Part shown: positions 34,121 to 43,627 of the stretch, piece by piece
Position numbering within the stretch: the first letter of the stretch is position 1
Layout: every line of letters starts with the position of its first letter
From: Gordonia sp. X0973
Lineage (GTDB): Bacteria; Actinomycetota; Actinomycetes; Mycobacteriales; Mycobacteriaceae
DNA: 64,000 nt
Direction of reading: 5' to 3'
Assembly: GCF_013348785.1 (NCBI RefSeq)
Contig: NZ_CP054691.1
Span: 3,534,001-3,598,000, forward strand
Program-made: the position numbers and the translations under genes
Notes under the pieces: generated by a model
Databases searched by the model: none
Told to the model about the DNA's origin: nothing
Seen by the model: the letters and a program-made list of their open reading frames with translations, nothing else

Positions 34121-34546
34121 TCTCGATACGACTTCTCGGCTAGCGCCTCGAAGTCACTCGACCACCGTGTTGGGGACTCGCCGACCACCTGGCTGGGCTG
34201 CCCGGTGGGGTGTTGAGGACTCGCCGACCATCTGGCCGGGCTGCCCGGTCGGTGTTGAGGACTCGCCGACCATCTGACTGGGCGGTCCGGTGGGTGGTCG
34301 AGTGCCGGGTGAGGCGAGGTCACTCGACCACCGTGTTGGGGACTCGCCGACCATCTGGCTGGGCTGCCCGGTCGGTGTTGAGGACTCGCCGACCATCTGA
34401 CTGGGCGGTCCGGTGGGTGGTCGAGTGCCGGGTGAGGCGAGGTCACTCGACCACCGTGTTGGGGACTCGCCGACCATCTGGCTGGACGGTCCGGTGGGTG
34501 GTCGAGTGCCGGGTGAGGCGCTAGCCGAGAACGGTGTATCGAGACC
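34121..34546. repeat. Large palindromic repeat copy D with internal duplications
   Basis: 426 bp bounded by GGTCTCGATAC (34121) and GTATCGAGACC (34536-34546). Both ends are L type. The centre contains three copies of GTCACTCGACCACCGTGTTGGGGACTC (at 34153, 34319 and 34442) alternating with ACTCGCCGACCATCTG units, so it grew by internal duplication of 166- and 123-bp segments. It sits just downstream of the AcoR-like gene and occupies most of the gap 33934-34589. Confidence 0.87.
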
Positions 34547-34589
34547 CCCACCCAACACCGACGGCGGCACCCGCCGCGAACGGGTTGAG

Positions 34590-36158
34590 CTAGGCGCGCT
34601 GCGCGACCGTTCCGGTCATCTTCAGCGCCCGCATCCGGTTGTAGAGGGTCGACCGGCTGACGCCCAAGTGGACCGCGGCGCGCTGTTTGTTGCCGCCGAC
34701 CGCTGCGAGGGCGTCTTCGATGGCCTCCCGTTCGGCGCGGCGCAGCGGAGACTCCGGGGCGGCGAACTCCCGATGCGTGGCGGGCAGATCGGCGACGGTG
34801 ATGTCGCCGGCGGAACGACGGCGGACCGCCCCGTCGACGATCCGGCGCAGTTCGGTCAGGTTGCCCGGCCACGGCTGCGCCGACAGCACGTCGAGCGCCT
34901 CGGCGGTGAACCGCAACCCGGACAGCGGTGCGGCCTGCGACAGCATCTCGCGGGCGAGTCGCGGGATCTCGTGGCTGCGGCGGCGCAACGGCACCAATTC
35001 CTCGCGGTCGGCGCAGACCGCGACCAGCCCGGCATGTGCGCCGTGCAGGTGCTCCCCGGGGGTGGCCGTGAGCACGACCTCGCGCCCCGACGACTCGACC
35101 GCGCGCGCCAACAGCGCGGTGCCAGCCTCGGAGACGAACTGGATGTTCTCCAGCACCACCGCCGCACCCGGCGACCCGAGCAGGCGCAGCACGTCGTCGG
35201 TCCACCCGACCTCCCCGCCGCGCGCCACGTCGGCCGCATCGCGCACCGTCGCACCATCGCCGACGAGCATCCGGGCGCGATGGGTACGGCCGGTGCCCAC
35301 CTCGCCGACGACCAGCAGCGGGAAGGCAACCGAGTGGTCTGCCGTGTCGCGCCGACGCGGGCCGCGGGCGGCGCCGACCAACTCCAGCAGGCTGCCGTCC
35401 ACCCCGTCGATTCCGCTGCACCGCAGCCGCACCGCCTCGCCCGAGGCGAGGGTCAGCCGGTGTTCGGCCGAACCCGGCAGCACCGCCGCCTCCCGGGCGT
35501 AGGCCCGCAACGCGGCGTGGTCCTCCGGACCGATCATGTCCAGCGCCGTCGGGGTGGCGAGGGTGAGCCCCTTGGTCAGCGCGACGACCGCGCGCGACTT
35601 GCCCTGCGCCGCGTGCCGGAACGCGGCGAACAGCCTGCGGTGCGCGCTGGGCGACGTGGCGTGCAGTTGGTCGGCGACCTCCCCGGCGACGCGTCGGGCG
35701 AGCATCGGGTAGTAGCGGTTCTCGGCGTCGACCGGGCCGCCGAGCACCACGACGCCTTCGAGGCGCCGGGTGATCGGGTGGACGACCGGCTGGCCGTAGC
35801 AGGCGAAGTCTTGGAACGACGACAGGCCGTGCTCGGCGCCGCGGACGAACATCCCCTTGCGCAACTGGATCGGCGTGCCGATCGCGTTGACGCCGATCTC
35901 CTCCTCGGCGAGCAGGACACCGGGCCGCATACCCAGGCCGGTCATCCCGTCGACGATGGCGTGCGCACCGTCGAAGGTGACGGCCCGCGCCTGGTGATCG
36001 GCGGCCAACAGCACCACCGGCGTGTCGTCGAGATCCCCGACGGCACTCGCGATCGCGGTGGCCGCGGCCTCGCTATACGGCGTCCCCGATACCCCGTCCG
36101 GGTCGGCGCGGAATCCGTTCGTGGTCTTTGTCTCGGTCATGACGTTCACGGCAATCAC
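34590..36158 (-). CDS. AcoR/MimR-like transcriptional activator (GAF, degenerate AAA+, Fis HTH)
   Basis: About 522 residues. N-terminal GAF-like sensor (about 20-185, with GVLLAEEEIGVNAIGTPIQL and HPITRRLEGVVVLGG), a shortened AAA+ core whose Walker A reads GEVGTGRTH and which has no GAFTGA loop, then a Fis-type HTH at the C-terminus (NKQRAAVHLGVSRSTLYNRM). The sigma-54 contact loop is missing, as expected in actinobacteria, so it probably works with ordinary RNA polymerase. Unlike the second copy (59830) it lacks the N-terminal helical VASW segment. GTG 36158 has GAGGCGG upstream; ATG 36140 is an alternative. It lies 10 bp after the CoA-transferase gene, as last gene of the operon. Confidence 0.85.
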   Translation of the reverse strand: MIAVNVMTETKTTNGFRADPDGVSGTPYSEAAATAIASAVGDLDDTPVVLLAADHQARAVTFDGAHAIVDGMTGLGMRPGVLLAEEEIGVNAIGTPIQLRKGMFVRGAEHGLSSFQDFACYGQPVVHPITRRLEGVVVLGGPVDAENRYYPMLARRVAGEVADQLHATSPSAHRRLFAAFRHAAQGKSRAVVALTKGLTLATPTALDMIGPEDHAALRAYAREAAVLPGSAEHRLTLASGEAVRLRCSGIDGVDGSLLELVGAARGPRRRDTADHSVAFPLLVVGEVGTGRTHRARMLVGDGATVRDAADVARGGEVGWTDDVLRLLGSPGAAVVLENIQFVSEAGTALLARAVESSGREVVLTATPGEHLHGAHAGLVAVCADREELVPLRRRSHEIPRLAREMLSQAAPLSGLRFTAEALDVLSAQPWPGNLTELRRIVDGAVRRRSAGDITVADLPATHREFAAPESPLRRAEREAIEDALAAVGGNKQRAAVHLGVSRSTLYNRMRALKMTGTVAQRA

Positions 36159-36168
36159 CCATTCCGCC

Positions 36169-37419
36169 TCAGATGATCCGATGCTCTCGCAGCTCGGCCA
36201 TTTCCGCAGGCGAAACGCCTGCCAGCTCCGTCAACACGGCTTCCGTGTCGGCCCCAAGCGCATGGGCCGCCTCGTCGATTGAGACCTGGGCTCCCGACAT
36301 GCCGATCGGCACTCCCGGCGCCACCGCGTCCAGCGGCTCTCCGGTCACCCGCCGCAACGGGGTGATCGCGCCGCGTTGCGCCAACCACTCGTCGTCGAGG
36401 ACTTCCAGCGCGGTTCGCACCGGCCCGCAGGGGACGCCGCGTCGCGTCGACAGCTCCTCGATGACTTCGGCGGTCGTGTGCTGCCGCGTCCACTCCTCGA
36501 TGTAGTCGTTGAGCGCCGCGGCGTTGGCGGCGCGAGGGCCGCGGCCGACGAACCGGGGGTCGTCGGCGAGTTCGGGTCGGCCGATCGCCTCGACGAGGCT
36601 GACCACCCAGGCATCCGACGCAGCCGCGATCGAGACGTGCCCGTCCTTCGTCTCGTAGACGCCGAAGGGCGCGAGGCGGGTGTGCGAATTGCCCGAGCGC
36701 GGCGGGAACCCGCCCTGGCGCTGCAGGACGTCGAGGTGCTCGAACGGCAGCAGCGACGCCAGCGATTCCAGCATCGACACGTCGACGTGCTGCCCCCGCC
36801 CGGTCTTCTCCCGCTGGGTCAGCGCCGCCTGCACGCCGATCACCGCGTGCAGCGGGGCCAACAGGTCGGCGATCGGGAGACCGAAGCGCAGCGGCGGGCC
36901 GTCGACGTCGCCGGTCGTGTCCATCACGCCGGCGACCGCCTGCACGATGATGTCCATCGCCTTGGTGCCGGGGAAGGCGCTGGGGCGGCCGAGGCCGCTC
37001 AACGAGCCGTACACCAGTGCGGGGTTGATCGCGCGCAACGTCTCGTAATCGACGCCGAGCCGCTCGACGACGCCATCGCTGAGGTTCTCGAATACGACGT
37101 CGGCGTGCCGGACGAGTTCGTAGAAGAGCTCGCGACCCCGCTCGGTCTTGAGGTCGAGCTCGACGGATTTCTTGCCGCGACTGCGGGCCAGGACCGACAG
37201 CGAGACATCCCCCTCCTCGATCGCGCCGAGGTGCATCTCGCCGTCGGGGGTGGCGAACGGCGGGTTGAACCGCGCGATGTCGCTGCCGCCGGGGGATTCG
37301 ATCTTGATCACCTCGGCGCCCAGGGCGGCCAGGATGAGCGTCGCGTACGGACCGGACAGCGCGACGGTGAGGTCGAGCACGCGAACGCCACCCAGGGGCC
37401 GCGAAGTGACATCGGTCAT
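36169..37419 (-). CDS. CaiB/BaiF family CoA-transferase
   Basis: 416 residues. RPLGGVRVLDLTVALSGPYAT leads; catalytic Asp in GLPIADLLAP (Asp185); LSGLGRPSAFPGTKAMD near 140-156. It belongs to the transferase rather than the racemase branch (no GHDINY). It is followed by the AcoR-like activator gene. Upstream 105 bp contain TTTCTAACACTATC, similar to boxes elsewhere, so it may also have its own promoter. Confidence 0.88.
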   Translation of the reverse strand: MTDVTSRPLGGVRVLDLTVALSGPYATLILAALGAEVIKIESPGGSDIARFNPPFATPDGEMHLGAIEEGDVSLSVLARSRGKKSVELDLKTERGRELFYELVRHADVVFENLSDGVVERLGVDYETLRAINPALVYGSLSGLGRPSAFPGTKAMDIIVQAVAGVMDTTGDVDGPPLRFGLPIADLLAPLHAVIGVQAALTQREKTGRGQHVDVSMLESLASLLPFEHLDVLQRQGGFPPRSGNSHTRLAPFGVYETKDGHVSIAAASDAWVVSLVEAIGRPELADDPRFVGRGPRAANAAALNDYIEEWTRQHTTAEVIEELSTRRGVPCGPVRTALEVLDDEWLAQRGAITPLRRVTGEPLDAVAPGVPIGMSGAQVSIDEAAHALGADTEAVLTELAGVSPAEMAELREHRII

Positions 37420-37524
37420 ACCGTTATTTCTAACACTATCTTCGATTTTATGGAACCTGCTCAGGTCAACCGTCCCATTCGGCGGGTCCGGCGGTCGCCG
37501 ATTCCGCGGATCGACCCCAGCCGA

Positions 37525-38640
37525 CTACACGCCCCACGCCCGCGCCACGACGTCCACACCGAGGTGCTCGGTCGGCGGTCGCGCGGGCTCGCGCGCCGGT
37601 GTCGCGGAGAACCTCGGTGCCGGGTGGGGATGCTGTATCCCGTCGACGTCGGTGTAGACGCGGCGCGCGAGGTTGTGGTCGGCGGCGGCCGCTTCGGCGA
37701 AGTCCAGCACCGGCGAGACGCAGGCGTCCGTGCCGGCGAAGACCCGCGCCCACTCGTCACGCGTCCGGGTCTCGATCGTGTCGCCGATCAACGTGCGCAG
37801 CTCGTCCCAGCGGCACCGATCGGTCTGCTCCGGCCACGCGGACGTGTCGACGCCGAGGCCGGCCAGGAAGATCGCGTAGAAGTCGGGTTCCAGCGCGCCG
37901 ACCGCCAGATAGCGCCCGTCGGCACAGCGGTACGTCTCGTAGAACGGCGCACCCGAATCGAGATCGTTCGTGCCCGCCTCGTCGGAGTACAGACCGCAGC
38001 CGCGCAGGCTGTGCAGTCGCGCGGTCAGCAGCGACACCCCGTCGACCATCGCCGCGTCGACGACCTGCCCGCACCCCGACTCGCGGGCCGCGAACAGCGC
38101 GCACACGATGCCGAACGCGCCGATCGCCCCGCCACCGGCATAGTCGCCGAGCAGGTTGATCGGCGGGCGCGGCGCCTCGCCGTGGCGGGCCATGGCCTGC
38201 AGGGCGCCGGATTGTGCGACGTAGTTGATGTCGTGACCGGCGTCGTGGCACCGCGGCCCGTCCTGCCCATATCCGGTGAGCCGGGCGTAGACGAGCCGCG
38301 GGTTGGCCGCGAGCGCGACGTCGGGACCGATGCCGAGCCGTTCGACGACCCCCGGGCGGTAGCCCTCGATGAAGGCATCGGCCTTGCCCATCAGCTCGAG
38401 CAGCCGCGCCTTCTCCTCCTCGGACTTGAGGTCGACGACGATCGAGTCGACGCCGCGGTTGACGACGTCGCGCTCGGGGGTCAGGCCCTTCGTCGTCGCG
38501 AGCGCGCGGGCGGCCCTATTCGACGGCCGGTCGACGCGGACGACGTGGGCGCCCATGTCGGCGAGCATCATCGAGACGAAGGGCACCGGCCCCATGCCCG
38601 CGAGGACGAGGACGCGGACTCCGCCGAGGGGTCCGGCCAT
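37525..38640 (-). CDS. Alpha-methylacyl-CoA racemase-like protein (CaiB/BaiF family)
   Basis: 371 residues. The racemase triad is intact: His136 (GHDINY), Asp166 (GDYAGGG), Glu251 (LEPDFY). ATG 38640 shares its A with the stop of the upstream acyl-CoA dehydrogenase gene (TGATG), so translation is coupled. Like the gene at 21231 it pairs with an acyl-CoA dehydrogenase, which points to 2-methyl-branched acyl-CoA substrates. Confidence 0.9.
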   Translation of the reverse strand: MAGPLGGVRVLVLAGMGPVPFVSMMLADMGAHVVRVDRPSNRAARALATTKGLTPERDVVNRGVDSIVVDLKSEEEKARLLELMGKADAFIEGYRPGVVERLGIGPDVALAANPRLVYARLTGYGQDGPRCHDAGHDINYVAQSGALQAMARHGEAPRPPINLLGDYAGGGAIGAFGIVCALFAARESGCGQVVDAAMVDGVSLLTARLHSLRGCGLYSDEAGTNDLDSGAPFYETYRCADGRYLAVGALEPDFYAIFLAGLGVDTSAWPEQTDRCRWDELRTLIGDTIETRTRDEWARVFAGTDACVSPVLDFAEAAAADHNLARRVYTDVDGIQHPHPAPRFSATPAREPARPPTEHLGVDVVARAWGV

Positions 38641-39800
38641 CAGTACGACCGCGGGAGGCCGAGGACCTGCTGCGAGATGAAGTTGCGCACCATCTCCTGG
38701 GAGAACGGCGCGTTGGGGAGCAATCGCACCTCCCGGAGCAGTCGCTCGATGTGGTACTCCTTCGCGTACGCGTAGCCGCCGAGCGTGGAGAACCCGCGGT
38801 TGGCGGTCTCGAAGCCGGCCTCGGCGCCGAGGTACTTCGCGGCAGCCGCCTCGGGTCCGCAGGGCTTGTCCTCGTCGAACAGCCTGGCTGCGTTCATCGC
38901 CACCTGCCGGGCCGCCTGGATGCGGATCCAGGAGTCGGCCAGCGGGTGGGCGACGGCCTGGTTCTGCCCGATCGGGCGGTCGAAGACGACACGGTTCTTG
39001 GCGTACTCGGCGGCGATCTCCAGCGCGGCGCGCGCGATGCCGACGCCTTCGAGACCGACGACGATCCGCTCCGGGTTCAGTCCGTCGATGATGTAGTTGA
39101 AGCCGCGCCCGACCTCGCCGACCACGTCCTCGTCGGCGACGAACAGGTCATCGATGAAGAGTTCGTTGGTGTCGATCGCGGCGCGGCCCATCTTGTCGAT
39201 CTCGCGCACCGTCACGTTGTCGCGGTTCATCTCGGCGCAGAAGATCGTCATGCCGCGCAGCGGGTGCTCCGGGTCGCGCGGCGAGGTCCGGGCCAGCAGC
39301 AGGATGCGGTGCGCGTTCTGGGCGTTGGTGATGAACACCTTCTGGCCGTTGATCTTCCAGCCGCCGTCGACCTTCTCCGCCTTGGTCTTGATGCGCGACG
39401 TGTCGACTCCGGCGGTCGGCTCGGTGATGCCGAAGGCCAGCAGCATCTCACCCGACGCGATCTGCGGCAGATATTTCTTCTTCATCTCCTCCGAGCCGTA
39501 CTTGATGATCGGCGCGGGCGGGAAGACGTAGAAGTGGATGGCCGAGCCACCGCTCATCCCGGCACCGGAGGCGGCGATCTCCTCCATCATCACGCCGCAC
39601 TCCTGCAGCCCCAGGCCGAGCCCGCCGTACTCCTCGGGGATCATCGCCCCCAGCCAGCCACCGGCGGCGAAGGCCTTGACGAACTCCCACGGGTACTTGT
39701 GGTTGCGGTCGCAGTCGAGCCAGTAGTCGTTGTCGTACTTGCGCGCCAGCTCGCTGACGGTGCTGCGGATCAGGTCCAAATCGGGGGCGTCGGTGGCCAT
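38640..39800 (-). CDS. Acyl-CoA dehydrogenase with atypical C-terminus
   Basis: 386 residues. FAD segments FGITEPTAGVDTS and WKINGQKVFITNA are clear. The C-terminus (GGYAYAKEYHIERLLRE, then NAPFSQEMVRNFISQQVL) lacks the YEGT motif that carries the base in most family members. Instead the helix-G segment GLNPERIVVG has Glu at the position used as the base in isovaleryl- and long-chain enzymes. So an isovaleryl-type active site is likely. It is coupled to the racemase gene and preceded by the AMP-ligase gene (54-bp gap). Confidence 0.9.
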   Translation of the reverse strand: MATDAPDLDLIRSTVSELARKYDNDYWLDCDRNHKYPWEFVKAFAAGGWLGAMIPEEYGGLGLGLQECGVMMEEIAASGAGMSGGSAIHFYVFPPAPIIKYGSEEMKKKYLPQIASGEMLLAFGITEPTAGVDTSRIKTKAEKVDGGWKINGQKVFITNAQNAHRILLLARTSPRDPEHPLRGMTIFCAEMNRDNVTVREIDKMGRAAIDTNELFIDDLFVADEDVVGEVGRGFNYIIDGLNPERIVVGLEGVGIARAALEIAAEYAKNRVVFDRPIGQNQAVAHPLADSWIRIQAARQVAMNAARLFDEDKPCGPEAAAAKYLGAEAGFETANRGFSTLGGYAYAKEYHIERLLREVRLLPNAPFSQEMVRNFISQQVLGLPRSY

Positions 39801-39854
39801 GTTCTCTCCTGGTTGGCGTTCGGGGCCGGATGTCTCGCCGGATCGGCGGCGGTC

Positions 39855-41786
39855 CTAGCGGGTCGGGATGTTGTCGATCGGGGTGGTCGGGTCGAGCGCG
39901 GATAGGTCACCGGTGGGCTCGCCGAGGAACCGGGAGCGGATCAGGCGGCGCATGATCTTGCCGTTCTTGGTCTTCGGCAGCGTCGGCACGACGACGAGTT
40001 CCGGCGCGAAGCCCTTACCCGTGTTGCGCGCCGCGGTGCGTTCCAGATCGGCGGGATCGGCGTCGGCCGCGCGCGGCACGACGAAGGCGACGGCACGCAT
40101 GCCGCGCGCCTCGTCGGGAACGCCGATGACCGCCACCTCGGCGATCCGCCCGTCCTTGAGGACGGCCGCCTCGATCTCGGCCGGGCCGACGCGGCGGCCG
40201 GACAGCTTGAGCGTGTCGTCGGAGCGGCCGTGGATCCGCCAATAGCCCTCCTCGTCGACGCTGGCGAGGTCGCCGTGGATCCAGACGCCGTCGAACCGGT
40301 CCCAGTAGGTGGCGAGGTAGCGATCGCGATCGCCCCAGAACGCGTGGGTCATGCCCGGGAAGGTGTTGAGCACCGCGAGTTCGCCGATCTGCCCGACGAC
40401 GCGATTGCCCTGGTCGTCGAGGACGGCGACGTCGATGCCGGGCAGCGGATCGGTGAACGCGGCGGCCGGGGCCGCCATACCGGGATAGCCGATGATGAGT
40501 CCGCCGCCGACCTCGGTGCCGCCGGAGAAGTTGATGATCGGCCGGGTGCGCTGCCCGATCTCGGTGAACAGCCACCACCAGGTCGGCTCGTCCCAGGCCT
40601 CACCGGTGGAGACGAAGGCCTTCAGCGTGGGCACCTCGCGGACGGCGTCGTCGCCGGCGGCCCGCATGGCGCGCGCGGCGGTCGGGGCGATACCGGCGAC
40701 GGTGACCTCGTTGCGGTTGAGGACATCCCACATCCGGCTGGGGGTCGGATGGACGGGAAGCCCCTCGATCATGACGATCGTCGCGCCCAGCTGCAGCGGC
40801 CCGGTGAACAGCATCGGCCCGACGAGCCAGCCGAGGTCGGTGATCCAGCTGACCGTGTCGGTGTCGTCGACGTCGAATCCGTAGGCGAAGTCGACCGCGC
40901 ACTTGACGGCGAACCCGCCGTGGCTGTGCACGATCCCCTTGGGCCGGCCGGTGGTGCCCGAGGTGTAGACGAGGCACAGCGGGTCGTTCGACTCCGTCTC
41001 GGCGGTCTCGACGGCCGGGTCCTTCGGCAGCTCGTCGAAGTACACGTCGCGCCCAGGTGTCATCGCGACGTCGGTGCCCAGGTGCCGCACGACGACGACG
41101 TTGGTCACGCTCGGCGAGAGCGCCAGCGCCTCGTCGGCCGTCGTCTTCATCTCGACGGTCTTGTCGCGTCGGGTGGTGCCGTCGGCGGTGACCAGCACCT
41201 TGGCCTGCGAGTCCTGGATGCGGGTGGACAGCGCGTCGGCGGCGTATCCGCTGAACGTCGGCACCGCGACCGCGCCGAGCATCGCCGTCGCGAGGAAAGC
41301 GACGACGGCCTCGGGGACCACCGGCATGAAGAGCACCACCCGATCGCCCTTGCCGACGCCGAAGGCCGCGAGGTTGGCGGCGAATTCGCGCACGGCCAGG
41401 TCGAGTTCGCCGTAGGTCAGGGTGCGGCGCTGCCCGGAGTCGCCCTCGTAGACGACGGCGGTCTTCTCGCGCAGCGGTCCCTCGGCGTGCCGATGCGCCG
41501 TCAGCTGGGCGAGGTTGATGCGGCCGCCGGGGAACCATTTGGGGAAGGGCTTGCCCTCGGACTCGTCGAGGACCTTGGTGAAGGGCGCGGTGAAGTCGAC
41601 GTTCAAGTCCTCGACGACGGCTCGCCAGAACCACTCCGGATCGGCGATGGCCCGCTCGTTCATCTCGGCGAAGCCGGCCCGGTCGCCGGAGTATCCCCAG
41701 CTGCGCAACGCGGCGAACAACCGGCTGCGCGCGACGACGTCGGGACCGGGCACCCAGTCGAGGGTGTCTTTGCTGTGGGCTCCCAT
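39855..41786 (-). CDS. AMP-forming acyl-CoA synthetase (acetyl-CoA synthetase-like)
   Basis: 643 residues, the length of acetyl-/propionyl-CoA synthetases. N-terminal ACAS region (EWFWRAVVEDLNVDFTAPF near 51-69), P-loop YTSGTTGRPKG (274-284), FSGGTEVGGG near 424, motif HGRSDDTLKLSGRRVGPAEIE and the acyl-adenylate lysine near residue 613 (LPKTKNGKIMRR). It makes acyl-CoA through an acyl-AMP intermediate. It lies 9 bp downstream of a MaoC gene and ahead of the dehydrogenase/racemase pair; it is the activating step of this operon. Confidence 0.9.
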   Translation of the reverse strand: MGAHSKDTLDWVPGPDVVARSRLFAALRSWGYSGDRAGFAEMNERAIADPEWFWRAVVEDLNVDFTAPFTKVLDESEGKPFPKWFPGGRINLAQLTAHRHAEGPLREKTAVVYEGDSGQRRTLTYGELDLAVREFAANLAAFGVGKGDRVVLFMPVVPEAVVAFLATAMLGAVAVPTFSGYAADALSTRIQDSQAKVLVTADGTTRRDKTVEMKTTADEALALSPSVTNVVVVRHLGTDVAMTPGRDVYFDELPKDPAVETAETESNDPLCLVYTSGTTGRPKGIVHSHGGFAVKCAVDFAYGFDVDDTDTVSWITDLGWLVGPMLFTGPLQLGATIVMIEGLPVHPTPSRMWDVLNRNEVTVAGIAPTAARAMRAAGDDAVREVPTLKAFVSTGEAWDEPTWWWLFTEIGQRTRPIINFSGGTEVGGGLIIGYPGMAAPAAAFTDPLPGIDVAVLDDQGNRVVGQIGELAVLNTFPGMTHAFWGDRDRYLATYWDRFDGVWIHGDLASVDEEGYWRIHGRSDDTLKLSGRRVGPAEIEAAVLKDGRIAEVAVIGVPDEARGMRAVAFVVPRAADADPADLERTAARNTGKGFAPELVVVPTLPKTKNGKIMRRLIRSRFLGEPTGDLSALDPTTPIDNIPTR

Positions 41787-41795
41787 AGTCGTCGC

Positions 41796-42257
41796 CTACT
41801 TCTCCAGCGAGGACTTCTTGATCATCAGGCCGACGCGCAAGGTGTCGCAGACGACCTCGTCGCGCTGGTTGATGCCCTGGTGGCGGAAGGTCACGATGCC
41901 CGAGTCGTCGCGCTTCTTCGACTCCCGCATCGCGACGATCTCGGTGCGCACCCGGATGGTGTCGCCGTGGAAGGTCGGCTTGGGGAACTTCGTCTCGGTG
42001 AAGCCGAGGTTGCCCAGCGTGGTGCCGTAGGTGGTCTGCTGCATCGAGATGCCGCACACCAGGCCGAGCAGGAACAGGCTGTTCACCAGGCGCTGCCCGT
42101 GGATCGAGTGCGACGAGTACTCCGCGTCCAGATGCAACGGCGCCATGTTCAACGTCATCGTCGAGAACAGCACGTTGTCGGCCTCGGTCACCGTGCGGCG
42201 CACCTCGTGCTCGATAACCTGTCCGACTTCGAACTCCTCGTAGTACAAGCCCGGCAT
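41796..42257 (-). CDS. MaoC-like hotdog dehydratase
   Basis: 153 residues, single hotdog domain. Active-site pair in NMAPLHLDAEY (Asn37, His42) followed by SIHGQRLV (His53-Gly54). The match to D/N-x4-H plus HG is the hydratase-2 motif. Relatives encoded next to CitE and FadE genes in mycobacteria (Rv2499c-type) hydrate itaconyl-CoA-like branched enoyl-CoAs. Here it is divergent from exactly such a FadE-CitE operon, and first gene of the ligase operon. Confidence 0.85.
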   Translation of the reverse strand: MPGLYYEEFEVGQVIEHEVRRTVTEADNVLFSTMTLNMAPLHLDAEYSSHSIHGQRLVNSLFLLGLVCGISMQQTTYGTTLGNLGFTETKFPKPTFHGDTIRVRTEIVAMRESKKRDDSGIVTFRHQGINQRDEVVCDTLRVGLMIKKSSLEK

Positions 42258-42300
42258 GATGTGTCCTCTCGTGAGTGGGGAAAGCTGCGTTGATTACGGA

Positions 42301-42317
42301 TTGTATATTATGCTTTA
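42301..42317. promoter_or_regulatory. Shared AT-rich box (TTGTATATTATGCTTTA)
   Basis: Between the divergent MaoC and acyl-CoA dehydrogenase operons; on the minus strand it reads AAGCATAATATACAA. Member of the nine-site set and well placed to control both operons. Confidence 0.5.
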
Positions 42318-42430
42318 CCGGACGTGGGTCGGATCACACAAGTTCGGTTTGTCTTGTGACGATCACACCGGGTAGGAACGGCAATAGGCTTTCCGACGCG
42401 GACCAGGGAACATCCGACAGGAGAGAGCAC

Positions 42431-43627
42431 ATGCCAGAAACCAGCCCAGCCATCGCCGGACCCGAGGTCGACGCGGAGGATTTCGCCCAGATCCGGGACT
42501 CGGTGCGCGAATGGGTCCGCACGCGCGTCGTCCCGCGTGAGGCCGAGATCGCCGACAACGACGCGATGCCCGACGACATCCGCCAACAGGCCAAGGACAT
42601 GGGGCTGTTCGGCTTCGCCATCCCGCAGGAGTGGGGCGGCCTCGGACTCGACCTGGCCCAGGATGTCGAGCTGGCGATGGAACTCGGCTACACCGCACTC
42701 GCCCTGCGCTCGATGTTCGGCACCAACAACGGCATCGCCGGTCAGGTCCTGGTCAACTTCGGCACCGACGAGCAGAAGGCCACCTGGCTCCCCGGCATCG
42801 CCTCCGGCGACGTGGTGGCCTCCTTCGCGCTGACCGAGCCCGGCGCCGGCTCCAACCCGGCCGGCCTGCGCACCAAGGCCGTCCAGGACGGCGACGACTG
42901 GGTCATCGACGGCGAGAAGTGCTTCATCACCAACGCCCCGACCGCCAACCTGTTCGTCACCTTCGCCCGCACCCGCCCCGCCGACGAGAACGGACCCGGC
43001 ATCGCGGTCTTCCTCGTCCCCGGCGACGCCGACGGACTGTCCGTCGCCCCGCATGACGCCAAGATGGGCCAACAGGGCGCCTGGACCTCCAACGTCTCCT
43101 TCAGCGGCGTGCGCGTCCCCGCCTCGGCGCTGGTCGGCGGCGACGTCGACACCGGCTACCGCGCCGCGATGATCTCCCTGGCCCGCGGTCGCGTCCACAT
43201 CTCCGGCCTCGCCGTCGGTGCCGCGCAACGCGCACTCGACGAATCCCTGCGCCACGTCGCCGTCACCACCCAGGGCGGCACCCCCATCGGCGACTTCCAA
43301 CTGGTCCAAGCCCACATCGCCGACATGCAGACCGGCATCATGGCCGGACGAGCCCTCGCCCGCGACGCCGCACAGAAATGGGTCACGGGCGAAGACCGTC
43401 GCATCGCCCCGTCGGTCGCCAAGCTCTACTGCACCGAAATGGTCGGCCAAGTCGCCGACAAAGCCGTCCAAGTCCACGGCGGCTCCGGCTACATGCGGGA
43501 GATGCCCGTCGAACGCATCTACCGCGACGTCCGCCTCCTGCGCCTCTACGAGGGCACCAGCGAAATCCAACGCCTCATCATCGGCGGCGGACTGGTCAAA
43601 CAAGCCAAGAAGGAGGCCAAGGGCTGA
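42431..43627 (+). CDS. Acyl-CoA dehydrogenase (paralogue of 29963)
   Basis: 398 residues. FALTEPGAGSNPAG, WVIDGEKCFITNAP, VHGGSGYMREMPVERIYRD and LYEGTSEIQR with the catalytic Glu. ATG 42431 has AGGAGAG upstream; an upstream in-frame ATG adds a non-family tail. The stop is TGATG-coupled to the CitE gene. In mycobacterial relatives (FadE19 region) this arrangement belongs to leucine or itaconate-type branched acid catabolism. Confidence 0.92.
   Translation: MPETSPAIAGPEVDAEDFAQIRDSVREWVRTRVVPREAEIADNDAMPDDIRQQAKDMGLFGFAIPQEWGGLGLDLAQDVELAMELGYTALALRSMFGTNNGIAGQVLVNFGTDEQKATWLPGIASGDVVASFALTEPGAGSNPAGLRTKAVQDGDDWVIDGEKCFITNAPTANLFVTFARTRPADENGPGIAVFLVPGDADGLSVAPHDAKMGQQGAWTSNVSFSGVRVPASALVGGDVDTGYRAAMISLARGRVHISGLAVGAAQRALDESLRHVAVTTQGGTPIGDFQLVQAHIADMQTGIMAGRALARDAAQKWVTGEDRRIAPSVAKLYCTEMVGQVADKAVQVHGGSGYMREMPVERIYRDVRLLRLYEGTSEIQRLIIGGGLVKQAKKEAKG

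Noticed and set aside
34590..36158. Sigma-54 dependent regulator and -24/-12 promoters
   Set aside because: The GAFTGA loop is absent and no GG-N10-GC promoters were seen near the likely targets.
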